Origin: an archaeon
Lineage (GTDB): Archaea; Thermoproteota; Nitrososphaeria; Nitrososphaerales; UBA183
Direction of reading: 5' to 3'
Length of the DNA stretch: 64,000 bases
Assembly (NCBI GenBank): GCA_021828185.1
Contig: JAKASI010000001.1
Coordinates: 62,001-126,000 of the forward strand
The notes beneath the pieces were generated by a model that was not told where the DNA came from, searched no databases, and saw nothing but the letters and a program-made list of their open reading frames with translations. How positions within the stretch are numbered: the first letter of the stretch is position 1; every line of letters starts with the position of its first letter. The position numbers were made by a program, and so were the translations under genes. Positions 8,657-16,618 of this stretch are shown here, piece after piece.

Positions 8657-9610
8657 CTGCCGGGAAAACTAGTTGTCATTGCCCTTGGAGGAAACGCTCT
8701 GCTTCAGAAGGGGCAGAGTGGGACCTTCGAGGACCAGTACGCAAACGTGCAGGCGGTGGCACCGAAGATCGCTGACCTCATCGAGCGCGGGTACAAGGTC
8801 GTGCTCACGCATGGCAACGGTCCCCAAGTCGGGGCCACGCTTCTGAGGCACGAGGCAGCGAAGAATGTTGTACCTCCATTCCCGCTTGACGCCTGCGGGG
8901 CAGAAACGCAGGGTCTCATCGGGTACATGATTCAACAGGCCCTCAGAAACGAATTGAAGCTTCGCAGGATAGAGAAACATGTTGTGACCGTCGTAACGAG
9001 AGTGACGGTCGACAGCAGTGATCAGGCTTTCGAGCACCCGACGAAGCCAGTGGGCCCATTTTACACCAAGCAGGAGGCAGACGAATTGAGCAGGCGCCTG
9101 CCAGGCCTGACGGTCAAGGAAGACTCCGGACGGGGATACCGGCGAGTCGTTCCGTCGCCGGACCCGAAAATCATAGTCGAGGGACCTGCCATCCGCGCAC
9201 TCGTGAACGCTGAGTTTGTGGTGGTCTCAACAGGTGGAGGTGGAATACCTATTGTCGAAGAGAGCGGCTATGCGCATGGCGTCGAAGCGGTCATCGACAA
9301 GGATCTTGCCGGCCAGCGCCTGGCGACACTGATAGGCGCCGATGTCTTCGTCATACTGACAGACGTCGAGGGGGCTTGCTTGAATTTCGGGACGCCAGAG
9401 CAGAAGGTGATCGGGGAGGTGACTTCAGACAACCTGCAAGGCTATCTGAGCAAGGGCCACTTCAGAGATGGAAGTATGGCACCGAAAGTGAAGGCAGCCC
9501 TGAGGTTTGTTGAACACGGAGGCGAGAGAGCAATAATCGCAGAACTCAGCAAGTTGGTCGAGGCGCTCGAAGGCAGAACCGGGACGCAGATTCTCAGATC
9601 AAGAGACTAA
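8657..9610 (+). CDS. arcC: Carbamate kinase, start region disrupted
   Basis: The protein is carbamate kinase, which interconverts carbamoyl phosphate + ADP with carbamate + ATP. It has KLVVIALGGNALL at the N-terminus, LTHGNGPQVG, and the STGGGGIPIV nucleotide loop; full length is about 317 aa. No ATG, GTG or TTG lies in frame before the essential GGNA motif: the frame opens after a TGA at 8648 and only CTG at 8657 is available. The first in-frame conventional start (GTG 8747) would delete the active-site loop. An ATG at 8650 in the neighbouring frame would read into the gene if one A of the AAAA run at 8665-8668 were absent. Either a CTG start or a one-base frameshift must be assumed. Confidence 0.85.
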   Translation: MPGKLVVIALGGNALLQKGQSGTFEDQYANVQAVAPKIADLIERGYKVVLTHGNGPQVGATLLRHEAAKNVVPPFPLDACGAETQGLIGYMIQQALRNELKLRRIEKHVVTVVTRVTVDSSDQAFEHPTKPVGPFYTKQEADELSRRLPGLTVKEDSGRGYRRVVPSPDPKIIVEGPAIRALVNAEFVVVSTGGGGIPIVEESGYAHGVEAVIDKDLAGQRLATLIGADVFVILTDVEGACLNFGTPEQKVIGEVTSDNLQGYLSKGHFRDGSMAPKVKAALRFVEHGGERAIIAELSKLVEALEGRTGTQILRSRD

Positions 9611-9732
9611 TCTGGCATCTCCAACTCTGCCATCTCTTTCGACTTATACGTCGACAACATTCAATGTGGCTTGTTCGTGATTCTCTCGGAAGAACACCAG
9701 CGTCTTCGGTCAAGCCGACAGCCCCCTAAATA

Positions 9733-9906
9733 TTATACGGAGCTCGCCGCCGCGACGAGCTCGTCCGGGGTCATCTGCGCCTCACGGAGGTATCGCTGGA
9801 CCCTCCCCAGGTACCCCTTCTTGGTCGCGTCAGAGAGCCTGGCCGAGCCCAGCAGCCTCTGCACGGACTCTTCAGTTGGCGGCGGCTTGCGGAACTTCAG
9901 CGTCAT
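9733..9906 (-). pseudogene. Integrase N-terminal (SAM-like) fragment next to tRNA-His
   Basis: A 57-residue frame on the minus strand whose central part (SARLSDATKKGYLGRVQRYL, then MTPDELVAAA) resembles the N-terminal core-binding domain of archaeal tyrosine recombinases: a 'DATKKGYL' helix, a basic second helix, then 'PDEL'. It ends at a TAA without any catalytic domain (no R..HxxR..Y), so it is a truncated relic or a small stand-alone helical protein. It lies 65 bp from the 3' end of tRNA-His, where integrative elements usually insert. The assignment rests on pattern only. Confidence 0.5.
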
Positions 9907-9970
9907 CCAGGCTCTGGGCTATTAGAGAGCCCGGGCCATTTAACGCCCAATGATTTGAGCCCAGACATAG

Positions 9971-10047
9971 GGGCCCTGGGTGGGATTTGAACCCACGATC
10001 GAGAGGTCCACAGCCTCCTATGCTAACCAAGCTGCACCACCAGGGCC
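9971..10047 (-). tRNA. tRNA-His (GTG)
   Basis: The complementary strand folds into a standard cloverleaf: acceptor GGCCCTG/CAGGGCC, a D arm containing GGTTAGCAT, an anticodon stem-loop GAGG-CTGTGGA-CCTC with anticodon GTG (genomic 10009-10011), and a T arm GTGGG-TTCAAAT-CCCAC. The discriminator base is C, as expected for tRNA-His, which pairs C73 with an added G-1. CCA is not encoded and no intron is visible. A TTAAGACATAAA stretch just upstream (10075-10086, minus strand) could serve as promoter. Confidence 0.95.
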
Positions 10048-10083
10048 ACGAGGTGAGGCGGTTCGTCCGACCGTCTTTATGTC

Positions 10084-10393
10084 TTAAGGCGTTCTGACTC
10101 GGCTCTTCCCGTAATTTCTCTCCGTCTCCTTGACTACGTTCGTGCTGCGGATCGTCGCCTTCAGCCTAGACTCCAGGTACGGGTTAGGTAACGCCCCTTC
10201 GCCTCCACCGCGAGTCAGGCTGAAGACCTCCGAGCCCGAAGCTGACACGACCACCACATTTCACGGTGCCGCTCTGCTAGTACGCCACAGTGTTTTGGAA
10301 CCCTAGCGCCGCGAAGGCTCCTTCCAACTTCTCCTTCTTGACGACACGGCCGCCCACGTTGATTCCCCTGAGGAATGCCACCAGGCGGGTCAT
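10084..10393 (-). pseudogene. DUF1697-family protein, degraded
   Basis: The minus strand starts with MTRLVAFLRGINVGGR and continues KLEGAFAALGFQNTVAY, the hallmark opening of DUF1697 proteins (LLRGINVGG ... LGF..V.TY..SGNV). A TAG then interrupts at the point where the family reads 'QSGN'. A second block in another frame (EVFSLTRGGG ... LPNPYLESRLKATIRSTNVV) matches the C-terminal end of such proteins, so the middle has been deleted and the frame lost. Full-length members are about 170-180 aa; this relic covers little more than half. Confidence 0.6.
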
Positions 10394-10455
10394 CTACAGG
10401 TCGTTCTGGCATCGATCAGAAATAGGAGCCCAATCCTGCGACCGGACCTGGCCGG

Positions 10456-10920
10456 CTAAAGCGCCCTCTTGATCGCCTCGAAATCGGGGAGCTTCCCGGG
10501 ATTTTCGGCGATCCAGCTGAAGGTCACTATTCCGCCGTCGTCCACCACGAATATAGCCCTGTTGGCGACGTCGTAACCCTCCACCCCACCCAAGTTCTTC
10601 CACACCAAGTCGTACTTCTTAACGACCTCTCGGTCGAAGTCACAGAGGAGAGGAAAGGTAAGGCCGTGCTTCTCCGCGAACGCCTTCTGGGCGAAGGGGG
10701 CGTCAACGGATATGCCCACCACGCTCCCATTCATCTTCTCCAGCTCGCCGTACATGTCCCTGAAGGCGCACATCTCCTGGGTGCAGACGTTGGTGAATGC
10801 GCCGGGGAAGAAGGCGAAGACGGTCTTGCGCCCCTTGACCAAGAACTCCGACATCTTACGGAGCTTCCTGTCGGCATCGTACAGCGAAAAATCCGGGGCC
10901 CTATCGCCAATCTCTGGCAT
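10456..10920 (-). CDS. Peroxiredoxin (AhpC/TSA, Bcp/AhpE-like)
   Basis: A 154-aa thiol peroxidase that reduces hydrogen peroxide and organic hydroperoxides in the cytoplasm. The active-site region PGAFTNVCTQEMC places the peroxidatic Cys at residue 46, with a second Cys at 51. MPEIGDRAPDFSL at the N-terminus and GGIVTFSWI near the C-terminus are also typical. The start ATG is 26 nt below a GGATTAATACAG box at 10941-10952 (minus strand), consistent with a leaderless message. An open frame extends further upstream but is not needed. Confidence 0.9.
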   Translation of the reverse strand: MPEIGDRAPDFSLYDADRKLRKMSEFLVKGRKTVFAFFPGAFTNVCTQEMCAFRDMYGELEKMNGSVVGISVDAPFAQKAFAEKHGLTFPLLCDFDREVVKKYDLVWKNLGGVEGYDVANRAIFVVDDGGIVTFSWIAENPGKLPDFEAIKRAL

Positions 10921-10999
10921 GTTCTCTCTCTGAGCTGGTTCTGTATTAATCCTCCGGAGCCCGGCCTTAAATAAACGGCCAATGCGCCTAGGCGTCGAG
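10921..10999. promoter_or_regulatory. Divergent archaeal promoters (peroxiredoxin / pilin-like gene)
   Basis: Two TATA-like boxes lie back to back: ATTAATAC on the minus strand (about 10941-10952), 26 nt before the peroxiredoxin ATG, and CTTAAATAAA on the plus strand (10966-10975), about 29 nt before the ATG at 11000. The spacing fits archaeal TATA-to-start distances for leaderless transcripts. Confidence 0.6.
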
Positions 11000-11473
11000 A
11001 TGACGTCACGCGGCGGAGTCTCCGGGGTCGTTGCCGCAGTTGCAGTCGTTGTCCTGCTCATTCTTGTCGTAGCGGTGGTATTCTTGTCCCAGGTAGGAAC
11101 CCCTTCGACACAGCCGACCACCAGTGCTGTTAGCACCTCGGCGAACCTTCTCGTTTTTGTTCAGGCGTATCCCCAGACTCCCTGCGCCGGGCAGCACTAC
11201 GCCAACTCCTCTCTGGCCGTCAATTGGGGGAATCTCAACCCAGGCACGGAAGGGATTCAATACATGTGCCTAGAGAACACGGGGACGACGCCCGTGACCC
11301 TGGCTGTGACTTCGACCCTTTCCTCTTCGATTGGAAGGGTCACTTCCCCCCAGGCAGGCACAGTCCTGAACGGCAAGGGAATCCTCCAGGTCGAGCTGGA
11401 CCTTTGGGTCTCTCCGAGCGCCCAGCTGGGGCAGGCGTCCACGTTCACGATAACGGTGGGTGCGAAGAGTTGA
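11000..11473 (+). CDS. Membrane-anchored or pilin-like exported protein
   Basis: About 157 aa. A short basic head (MTSRGGVSG) is followed by one long hydrophobic helix of roughly 25 residues and then an extracellular-looking Ser/Thr-rich region with two cysteines (PCAGQHY, YMCLEN). The head resembles archaeal class III (type IV pilin) signal peptides, but it could be a plain N-terminal anchor. The C-terminal half has beta-sandwich character. The ATG at 11000 was chosen because an ATG at 10982 lies too close to the TATA box. The stop overlaps the next gene by 4 nt. Function unknown. Confidence 0.65.
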   Translation: MTSRGGVSGVVAAVAVVVLLILVVAVVFLSQVGTPSTQPTTSAVSTSANLLVFVQAYPQTPCAGQHYANSSLAVNWGNLNPGTEGIQYMCLENTGTTPVTLAVTSTLSSSIGRVTSPQAGTVLNGKGILQVELDLWVSPSAQLGQASTFTITVGAKS

Positions 11474-12474
11474 TCAAGAATCTCGTCCTTTCAGTCCTCG
11501 TGATTGCGCTACTTCTTTCGACTGCCGTCTCCGCGTCTTCTGCCTCGTTGAACTTCACAAGCACTGCAAAGGTGGTGAACTTTGCCCCGACCAATCACAA
11601 GTTCGACTACGTCGTGGTGATACTCTTGGAGAACCAGCCGCTAACCGCGATAATGAACGGAACTTCTACCCCGTACATGAAGAGTCTCGCGGACAACTAC
11701 TCCTTGGCCACCCGCTACTCAGGCATCGCTCATGACAGCCTCCCCAACTACCTCGCCCTCCTCTCCGGCCAGCCGTTCATCGCCTGGGCACCGGGCGACT
11801 GCGGACCGTCCGGGGACACCGGTGCGTGCACGACTGGAAACACGACCAACCTCGTCGACAGGCTTGAAGCAGCCCACCTCACTTGGAAAGCATACGCCGA
11901 AGATTACCCTGCGAGCGTCACCGGGAAGCCCCATTCTTCAGGAGGCTGCTATCTGGGCGAGGAGGGGCCGGGCAACTTCTACGCAAGGCACGTCCCATTC
12001 CTGTACTTCAACGACATCATAGACAGCCCCGCCCGTTGCGCAAAGATCGTGCCAGCCAGTTCAGTGATGTCCAGCAGCCAAGAGACCCCTGACCTTTTCC
12101 TGAAGGACCTGAACTCTGTCTCCACATCTTCGAACTTCATGTGGCTGACTCCGAACGGGCTTGACGACGGTCACGACTCGTCGGTGGCGTTCGCTGACAA
12201 GTACCTCTCCATGGTCGTCCCGCAAATTCTGAACAGCACCCTGTTCAGGACCCAGAAGGCAGCGCTTTTCATCGTCTTTGACGAAGGAGTCAACCCCTTC
12301 CCGTCGGACTGGATCTACGCGGTCTGGGCTGGTCCGGTCGTGAAGACAGGATATCAATCTTCGACCCACTATTCCCATTACTCGTTCTTGGCCACCATCG
12401 AACAGAACTGGGGCCTCAAGCCGTTCACGTCAAATGATGTTCAGTGGCCGAGCATGTCCGACGTCTTCAAGTAG
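11470..12474 (+). CDS. Secreted phosphoesterase (acid phosphatase/phospholipase C-like, PF04185 type)
   Basis: A 334-aa exported enzyme of the phosphoesterase family. The TTG start overlaps the preceding stop and gives a signal peptide MIKNLVLSVLVIALLLSTAVSASSA. Family motifs follow: FDYVVVILLENQ with the metal-binding Glu near residue 44, HDSLPNYLALLSGQ, a C-terminal FIVFDEG, and HYSHYSFLATIEQNWGL. Such enzymes release phosphate from phosphomonoesters or phospholipids outside the cell. It lacks the C-terminal anchor found in the related gene at 19651. Confidence 0.85.
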   Translation: MIKNLVLSVLVIALLLSTAVSASSASLNFTSTAKVVNFAPTNHKFDYVVVILLENQPLTAIMNGTSTPYMKSLADNYSLATRYSGIAHDSLPNYLALLSGQPFIAWAPGDCGPSGDTGACTTGNTTNLVDRLEAAHLTWKAYAEDYPASVTGKPHSSGGCYLGEEGPGNFYARHVPFLYFNDIIDSPARCAKIVPASSVMSSSQETPDLFLKDLNSVSTSSNFMWLTPNGLDDGHDSSVAFADKYLSMVVPQILNSTLFRTQKAALFIVFDEGVNPFPSDWIYAVWAGPVVKTGYQSSTHYSHYSFLATIEQNWGLKPFTSNDVQWPSMSDVFK

Positions 12475-12602
12475 CCGCCGGATAATCAGTCCATCCACGC
12501 CACATCCGCGGTCCGCGCCATTGCGAATGCATCGGGGGACTGCAAATCTCAGCCGCTCCTGTTCTGAAGCCTTTTAACACACAGTCTGGTCGCCGGTGAC
12601 AA

Positions 12603-13745
12603 TTGGATATGAAGAAATCCAAGCTATACGCACTTCTAATCGCTAGTCTCTTCATCTCCTCGTCATTCATCGTCATCGGCATCCTCCCAGGAGTCGCAAA
12701 GGCAAGCGGCAGCGGAGTGGTCGCCGTCGACTACTACCATCAGATAGTCGGGAACCAGACAATCTACCGGGCCTACGGGATACCCCCGGAATACTCGGAC
12801 CAGCAGGCCGACATGAGTAACATGTGGGGCAACCTGACGAAGGCGGGTTATACCGTCAACACCCAACTGCTCAACCAGACTACCCCAATAACCTCGAGCG
12901 AACTGAGCGGCGTCTCCGTGCTCTTCATCGGCCAACTATCTTCCCTAAGCCTGAACTACACCGCGTCTGAGGTCGCGGCCATAAAGGGCTGGTTCCAGAC
13001 CGGAGGAAAGCTCCTCATGGTCAGCGGCAACAGCGACTACGCCTACGGCAACGCCACCGCGGACAACAGCTGGCAAGAGAAGGTCCCCAACATGCTCATG
13101 AGCGCCATCGGGTCGTCTCTTCGCCTTGACTATGGCGAAGTAACAGACCAGCCCGGAGTAGGGGCGGCAGGAGCTGGATTCAGGGTCTATGCGAACGCCG
13201 CCAACCCCGGCAGCATAAACACGCAGGGATGGGCGGCCACCCTGACCAACGGCACGACAAGGGTCAGGTTCCACGGTACCACCAACGTCATCGGCTACCT
13301 TAACGGAAAATACGTTCCCTTCGACCAGCTCCCCACCGACACAATTGCCTGGCTCTACAAGACCAGCCCTCAGGGGTCTCAGACCGCCCAGGGCGCAGTG
13401 AGCACATTGGTGACTCCAAGCAACACACCCGGCCAGTGGGTTCTCGCCGCCGCTGAGAAGATTCCCGAGGGGGGCACCTACAGCAAGGTCGTCCTCGCGG
13501 GCGCGGGCTTCATTGGCGCCTACATCATTGCTGCTGCCAGCGAGTTCGGCCAGAACATCACCTACAACGGACTGCAGTTCGTCATCAACGCGGTCAACTG
13601 GGGGACGACCGCTGAGAGTGTTCCAAGCAACACCAACTTGTACCTGACCATCGCCGCGGTAGCAGTCGTAGCCATCATCGTCATTGCAGCGGGACTCTAC
13701 ATGATGAGAAGGAAGCCGAAGGCGACGTCGGCTCCGGCGAGCTAG
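12603..13745 (+). CDS. Exported membrane-anchored protein with GATase-like fold
   Basis: About 380 aa. A signal peptide (KLYALLIASLFISSSFIVIG) leads to an extracellular region with VLFIGQLSSLS and GWFQTGGKLLMVSGNSDYAYG, the pattern of GATase1-like/DUF4350 binding domains. Near the C-terminus one hydrophobic helix (LYLTIAAVAVVAIIVIAAGLYMM) ends in a basic RRKPK tail, so the protein is cell-surface anchored. A CTTTTAACAC box at about 12571-12580 suits either the TTG at 12603 or the ATG at 12609. It directly precedes the peptide transporter genes and could be an accessory receptor; that is inference. Confidence 0.7.
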   Translation: MDMKKSKLYALLIASLFISSSFIVIGILPGVAKASGSGVVAVDYYHQIVGNQTIYRAYGIPPEYSDQQADMSNMWGNLTKAGYTVNTQLLNQTTPITSSELSGVSVLFIGQLSSLSLNYTASEVAAIKGWFQTGGKLLMVSGNSDYAYGNATADNSWQEKVPNMLMSAIGSSLRLDYGEVTDQPGVGAAGAGFRVYANAANPGSINTQGWAATLTNGTTRVRFHGTTNVIGYLNGKYVPFDQLPTDTIAWLYKTSPQGSQTAQGAVSTLVTPSNTPGQWVLAAAEKIPEGGTYSKVVLAGAGFIGAYIIAAASEFGQNITYNGLQFVINAVNWGTTAESVPSNTNLYLTIAAVAVVAIIVIAAGLYMMRRKPKATSAPAS

Positions 13746-13846
13746 GCTCTCCTTCTCTTCTCCCTTTTTCTCCCTCCGACTCGGCAGGACGGCTAAATCA
13801 TCAACGCTGTCAAACCTTATAACGGCGGTTGGGGGGTTTTTGCCGG

Positions 13847-15559
13847 ATGAGAATTTCTTATTCTCGTCACCGACGTGCGATTTCCCGGGTTCTAGTCATC
13901 GGCATAATAGTGCTCCTCGTGGTCGTTGGCATCGCTGGGTACGAGCTGCTCGCCCCCTCCAAGCCCACCAGCCACCAACCTCAAGGGAAGGTCTTGGTGG
14001 CCATAAGGAACTCCCAGACCAGCGACATGGACCCAAGGGAGAGCTCCAGCATTGATGTTGTCCAGAACGTCTACGACAGGCTGACCATGGTGCTGCCGAA
14101 CCAGACGGTCATCCCTCAGTTGGCACTGAGCTGGACTGCTGCCGACAACTTCACCCAGTGGGTGTTCAAACTGAGACAAGGGGTCACCTTCCATGACGGG
14201 ACCCAATTCAACTCGACTGCCGTCGTCTTCTCGATAACCAACACGGCTAACTTGGGCCAGGGAGACGCGCCTGATGTCTGGAACGGACTGGCGGGCGTCA
14301 AGGCCATCGACCCCTTTACGGTCCAGATTAACTGGGCTTTCCCCGCAGACGTACCTGCCATCGTGGGGGCCGGCTATTCCGCTTTCATATTCAGCCCGAA
14401 CATCTGGACCTACTCTGGCGTTAGGCCCGGCAACGACACAGGCCTGTCGTTCTGGTTCGGTCAGTACCACGACGATGGGAGCGGCCCATATGTCATCCTG
14501 ACGAACGAATCAGCCTTTGCCACCGGAATAACTCTCAGGGCCTATCCCAAGTACTGGGGAGGCTGGCAGCCCAACCAGTTCAGCCAGGTCTACATCAAGT
14601 TCGTGTCCCAGCCCAGCACCTCAATCCAGCTCCTCCAATCGGGGCAGGCGAACATGACAGGCATCAGCGGGAACTTCCAATATCTGCCGTCGCTAAGGGC
14701 CCAGGGGATTGTCGCCGACCCCTCGACGTCTTTCGCCACGATTTGGTGCCTCTTCAACACGCAGCACCCTCTTCTGAACAACCCGGTCGTGAGAAGGGCG
14801 CTCCTTACAGCCATCAATTATGACCAGGTTCTGAACCAGTCCTTCTACGGCTACGGCAACCTATTCAACGGCGGGATAAACCCTGGAAAGTTCGCCTACA
14901 GCCCCTCTGTCCCTGGCTATCCGGCCCACGGGGACATAACCGAAGCGAAGGCGCTGCTGAGGTCGATCGGCATAACCGGGGGGTTGAATGTCACTTGGGT
15001 GGTGACATACTCCACGGGCAGCCCCTTCCTCGCGATAGCGGCCGAGGTCATGCAGACGAACTGGGCGCCGCTCGGAGTCACCCTCAGCATTCAGGGGACT
15101 GACTTCGGTTCCCTTTCGATAAAGGCGGGGTACTACAACTCCACAACGAAGACCGTCTTCGCCCCTGGCCCGCTGAGTTATGCATCAAGCCCCCAGGCCC
15201 AGGACATACTGCTCCTCAACTGGGTGGGGACGACCAATGATCCATGGCTGGTCCCCGACGAGCTGTTCGCCATCCAGTCCCATCCATACGAGAACGACAT
15301 CCTTTACAACTGGAGCTACTGGCACAACTCGACCTACACCGATCTGCTGAACCAGGCGCACATCGACGAGGCCCTTAACCCTTCGAAGTCCATCCAGGAG
15401 TTCGCGAAGTCCAACCTCATGCTCTATCAGGGCGCTCCAGGTTGGGCACTCTACGGTGAGCAGACCATACTGGCCCTGGGGCCCCACGTGAAGGGCTACG
15501 TTGCGAATCCGAACTACGGGTTCGCGTATCCGTTCTGGTACCAGCTGTACTACGGTTGA
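13847..15559 (+). CDS. dppA: Peptide/nickel-type ABC transporter substrate-binding protein (SBP_bac_5)
   Basis: About 570 aa. A basic N-terminus and one hydrophobic helix (residues about 15-35) anchor the protein outside the membrane. The mature part shows family 5 binding-protein features: VYDRLTMVLPNQTVIPQLALSW, WVFKLRQGVTFHDGTQFNSTAVVFS and a PVVRRALLTAINYDQVLNQ segment. It captures oligopeptides or related solutes for the permeases that follow. A CTTATAAC TATA box 27 nt before the ATG at 13847 supports this start over a TTG at 13829. Confidence 0.92.
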   Translation: MRISYSRHRRAISRVLVIGIIVLLVVVGIAGYELLAPSKPTSHQPQGKVLVAIRNSQTSDMDPRESSSIDVVQNVYDRLTMVLPNQTVIPQLALSWTAADNFTQWVFKLRQGVTFHDGTQFNSTAVVFSITNTANLGQGDAPDVWNGLAGVKAIDPFTVQINWAFPADVPAIVGAGYSAFIFSPNIWTYSGVRPGNDTGLSFWFGQYHDDGSGPYVILTNESAFATGITLRAYPKYWGGWQPNQFSQVYIKFVSQPSTSIQLLQSGQANMTGISGNFQYLPSLRAQGIVADPSTSFATIWCLFNTQHPLLNNPVVRRALLTAINYDQVLNQSFYGYGNLFNGGINPGKFAYSPSVPGYPAHGDITEAKALLRSIGITGGLNVTWVVTYSTGSPFLAIAAEVMQTNWAPLGVTLSIQGTDFGSLSIKAGYYNSTTKTVFAPGPLSYASSPQAQDILLLNWVGTTNDPWLVPDELFAIQSHPYENDILYNWSYWHNSTYTDLLNQAHIDEALNPSKSIQEFAKSNLMLYQGAPGWALYGEQTILALGPHVKGYVANPNYGFAYPFWYQLYYG

Positions 15560-15565
15560 CCTGCA

Positions 15566-16618
15566 TTGAACGTGGGTCGGTACGTGATCAGGAGAGCCTT
15601 ACTTTCCATTCTGGTGGTACTAGGAACCGTTACGGTCACCTTCTACTTCTCTCACCTCCTCCCTGGGAACCCGGCCGCCCTCTACGCGGGGAGCAGCCCC
15701 AGCCCTGAAGAGATCCAGAGGATAACCCTGCAGTACGGATTCAACAAGCCACCTTGGGTCCAGTACTGGATATACGTCACGGGGATTCTCAGCGGTAATC
15801 TGGGCATCTCGAACGTCGTGAGGCAGCCGGTCGCCACCCTGGTGTTCCAGGCGCTGCCGAACTCGCTTACGCTGGCAGCCATGGCGGCCATCATCGCCGC
15901 CATAATAGGAATCCCGTTGGGAATCCTCGCGGCCCGAAGCCGGAACAGAAGGCTTGACAGCATCCTCCGCATTTTCTCAATGGGGCTCGTCGCTATCCCC
16001 CAGTTCTGGTCTGGGCTCATACTTCAGATCGTCTTCTTCTCGATCCTCCACGTCCTCCCACTGGGCGGGTACGGGGGTTCGTTGTTCTTCTTCAACCAGC
16101 ACCCAATCCCGACCATAACCGGTTCCTACGTCATCGACGCCCTCATCTCCGGCAACTTCGCCGCCGAAGGGCAGCTGCTCTGGAGCCTGATACTCCCGCT
16201 CGCGACGCTTTCGGCTTATCCCATCGGCGTGGTCATCAGACAGACCAGGGCTGCGATGATAGCGACCCTGAACCAGGACTATGTCCGGACCGCCCGGGCC
16301 TATGGGATATCGAGGAGGGAGATCGAGATGAAGTACGCCCTCAAGAACGCTTTCGGCCCCATCCTTGTGTCTCTGGGACTGATCTTCGCCGGCTCCTTGA
16401 TAGGAGTGGTCTTCGTCGAGGACATATTCGTACTGCAGCCTGGGCTGGGCTACCTGGTCAGGATAGGCCTGGGGGTGGGGACCACCTCCACCTCGATCGG
16501 TGCGCCTGACGTGCCCCTGATCCTCGGGGTCTCCGTGGTCGTCTGCATCGTGTATGTCGTGACCAACTTCGCCGTCGACATGATTCAGCTGCTGGTCGAC
16601 AGGAGGATTACCGTCTGA
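15566..16618 (+). CDS. dppB: Peptide ABC transporter permease DppB
   Basis: A 350-aa inner-membrane channel subunit with a TTG start. The N-terminal RYVIRRALLSILVVLGTVTVTF helix and HLLPGNPA are diagnostic of DppB/OppB. The later QDYVRTARAYGISRREIEMKYALKNA segment is the ATPase-coupling EAA loop. It follows the binding protein by 6 nt and its stop overlaps the dppC start. Confidence 0.93.
   Translation: MNVGRYVIRRALLSILVVLGTVTVTFYFSHLLPGNPAALYAGSSPSPEEIQRITLQYGFNKPPWVQYWIYVTGILSGNLGISNVVRQPVATLVFQALPNSLTLAAMAAIIAAIIGIPLGILAARSRNRRLDSILRIFSMGLVAIPQFWSGLILQIVFFSILHVLPLGGYGGSLFFFNQHPIPTITGSYVIDALISGNFAAEGQLLWSLILPLATLSAYPIGVVIRQTRAAMIATLNQDYVRTARAYGISRREIEMKYALKNAFGPILVSLGLIFAGSLIGVVFVEDIFVLQPGLGYLVRIGLGVGTTSTSIGAPDVPLILGVSVVVCIVYVVTNFAVDMIQLLVDRRITV

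Noticed and set aside
9671..9925. Plus-strand open frame of 84 codons
   Set aside because: The composition is not protein-like and the minus strand of the same DNA gives a sensible integrase-like fragment.
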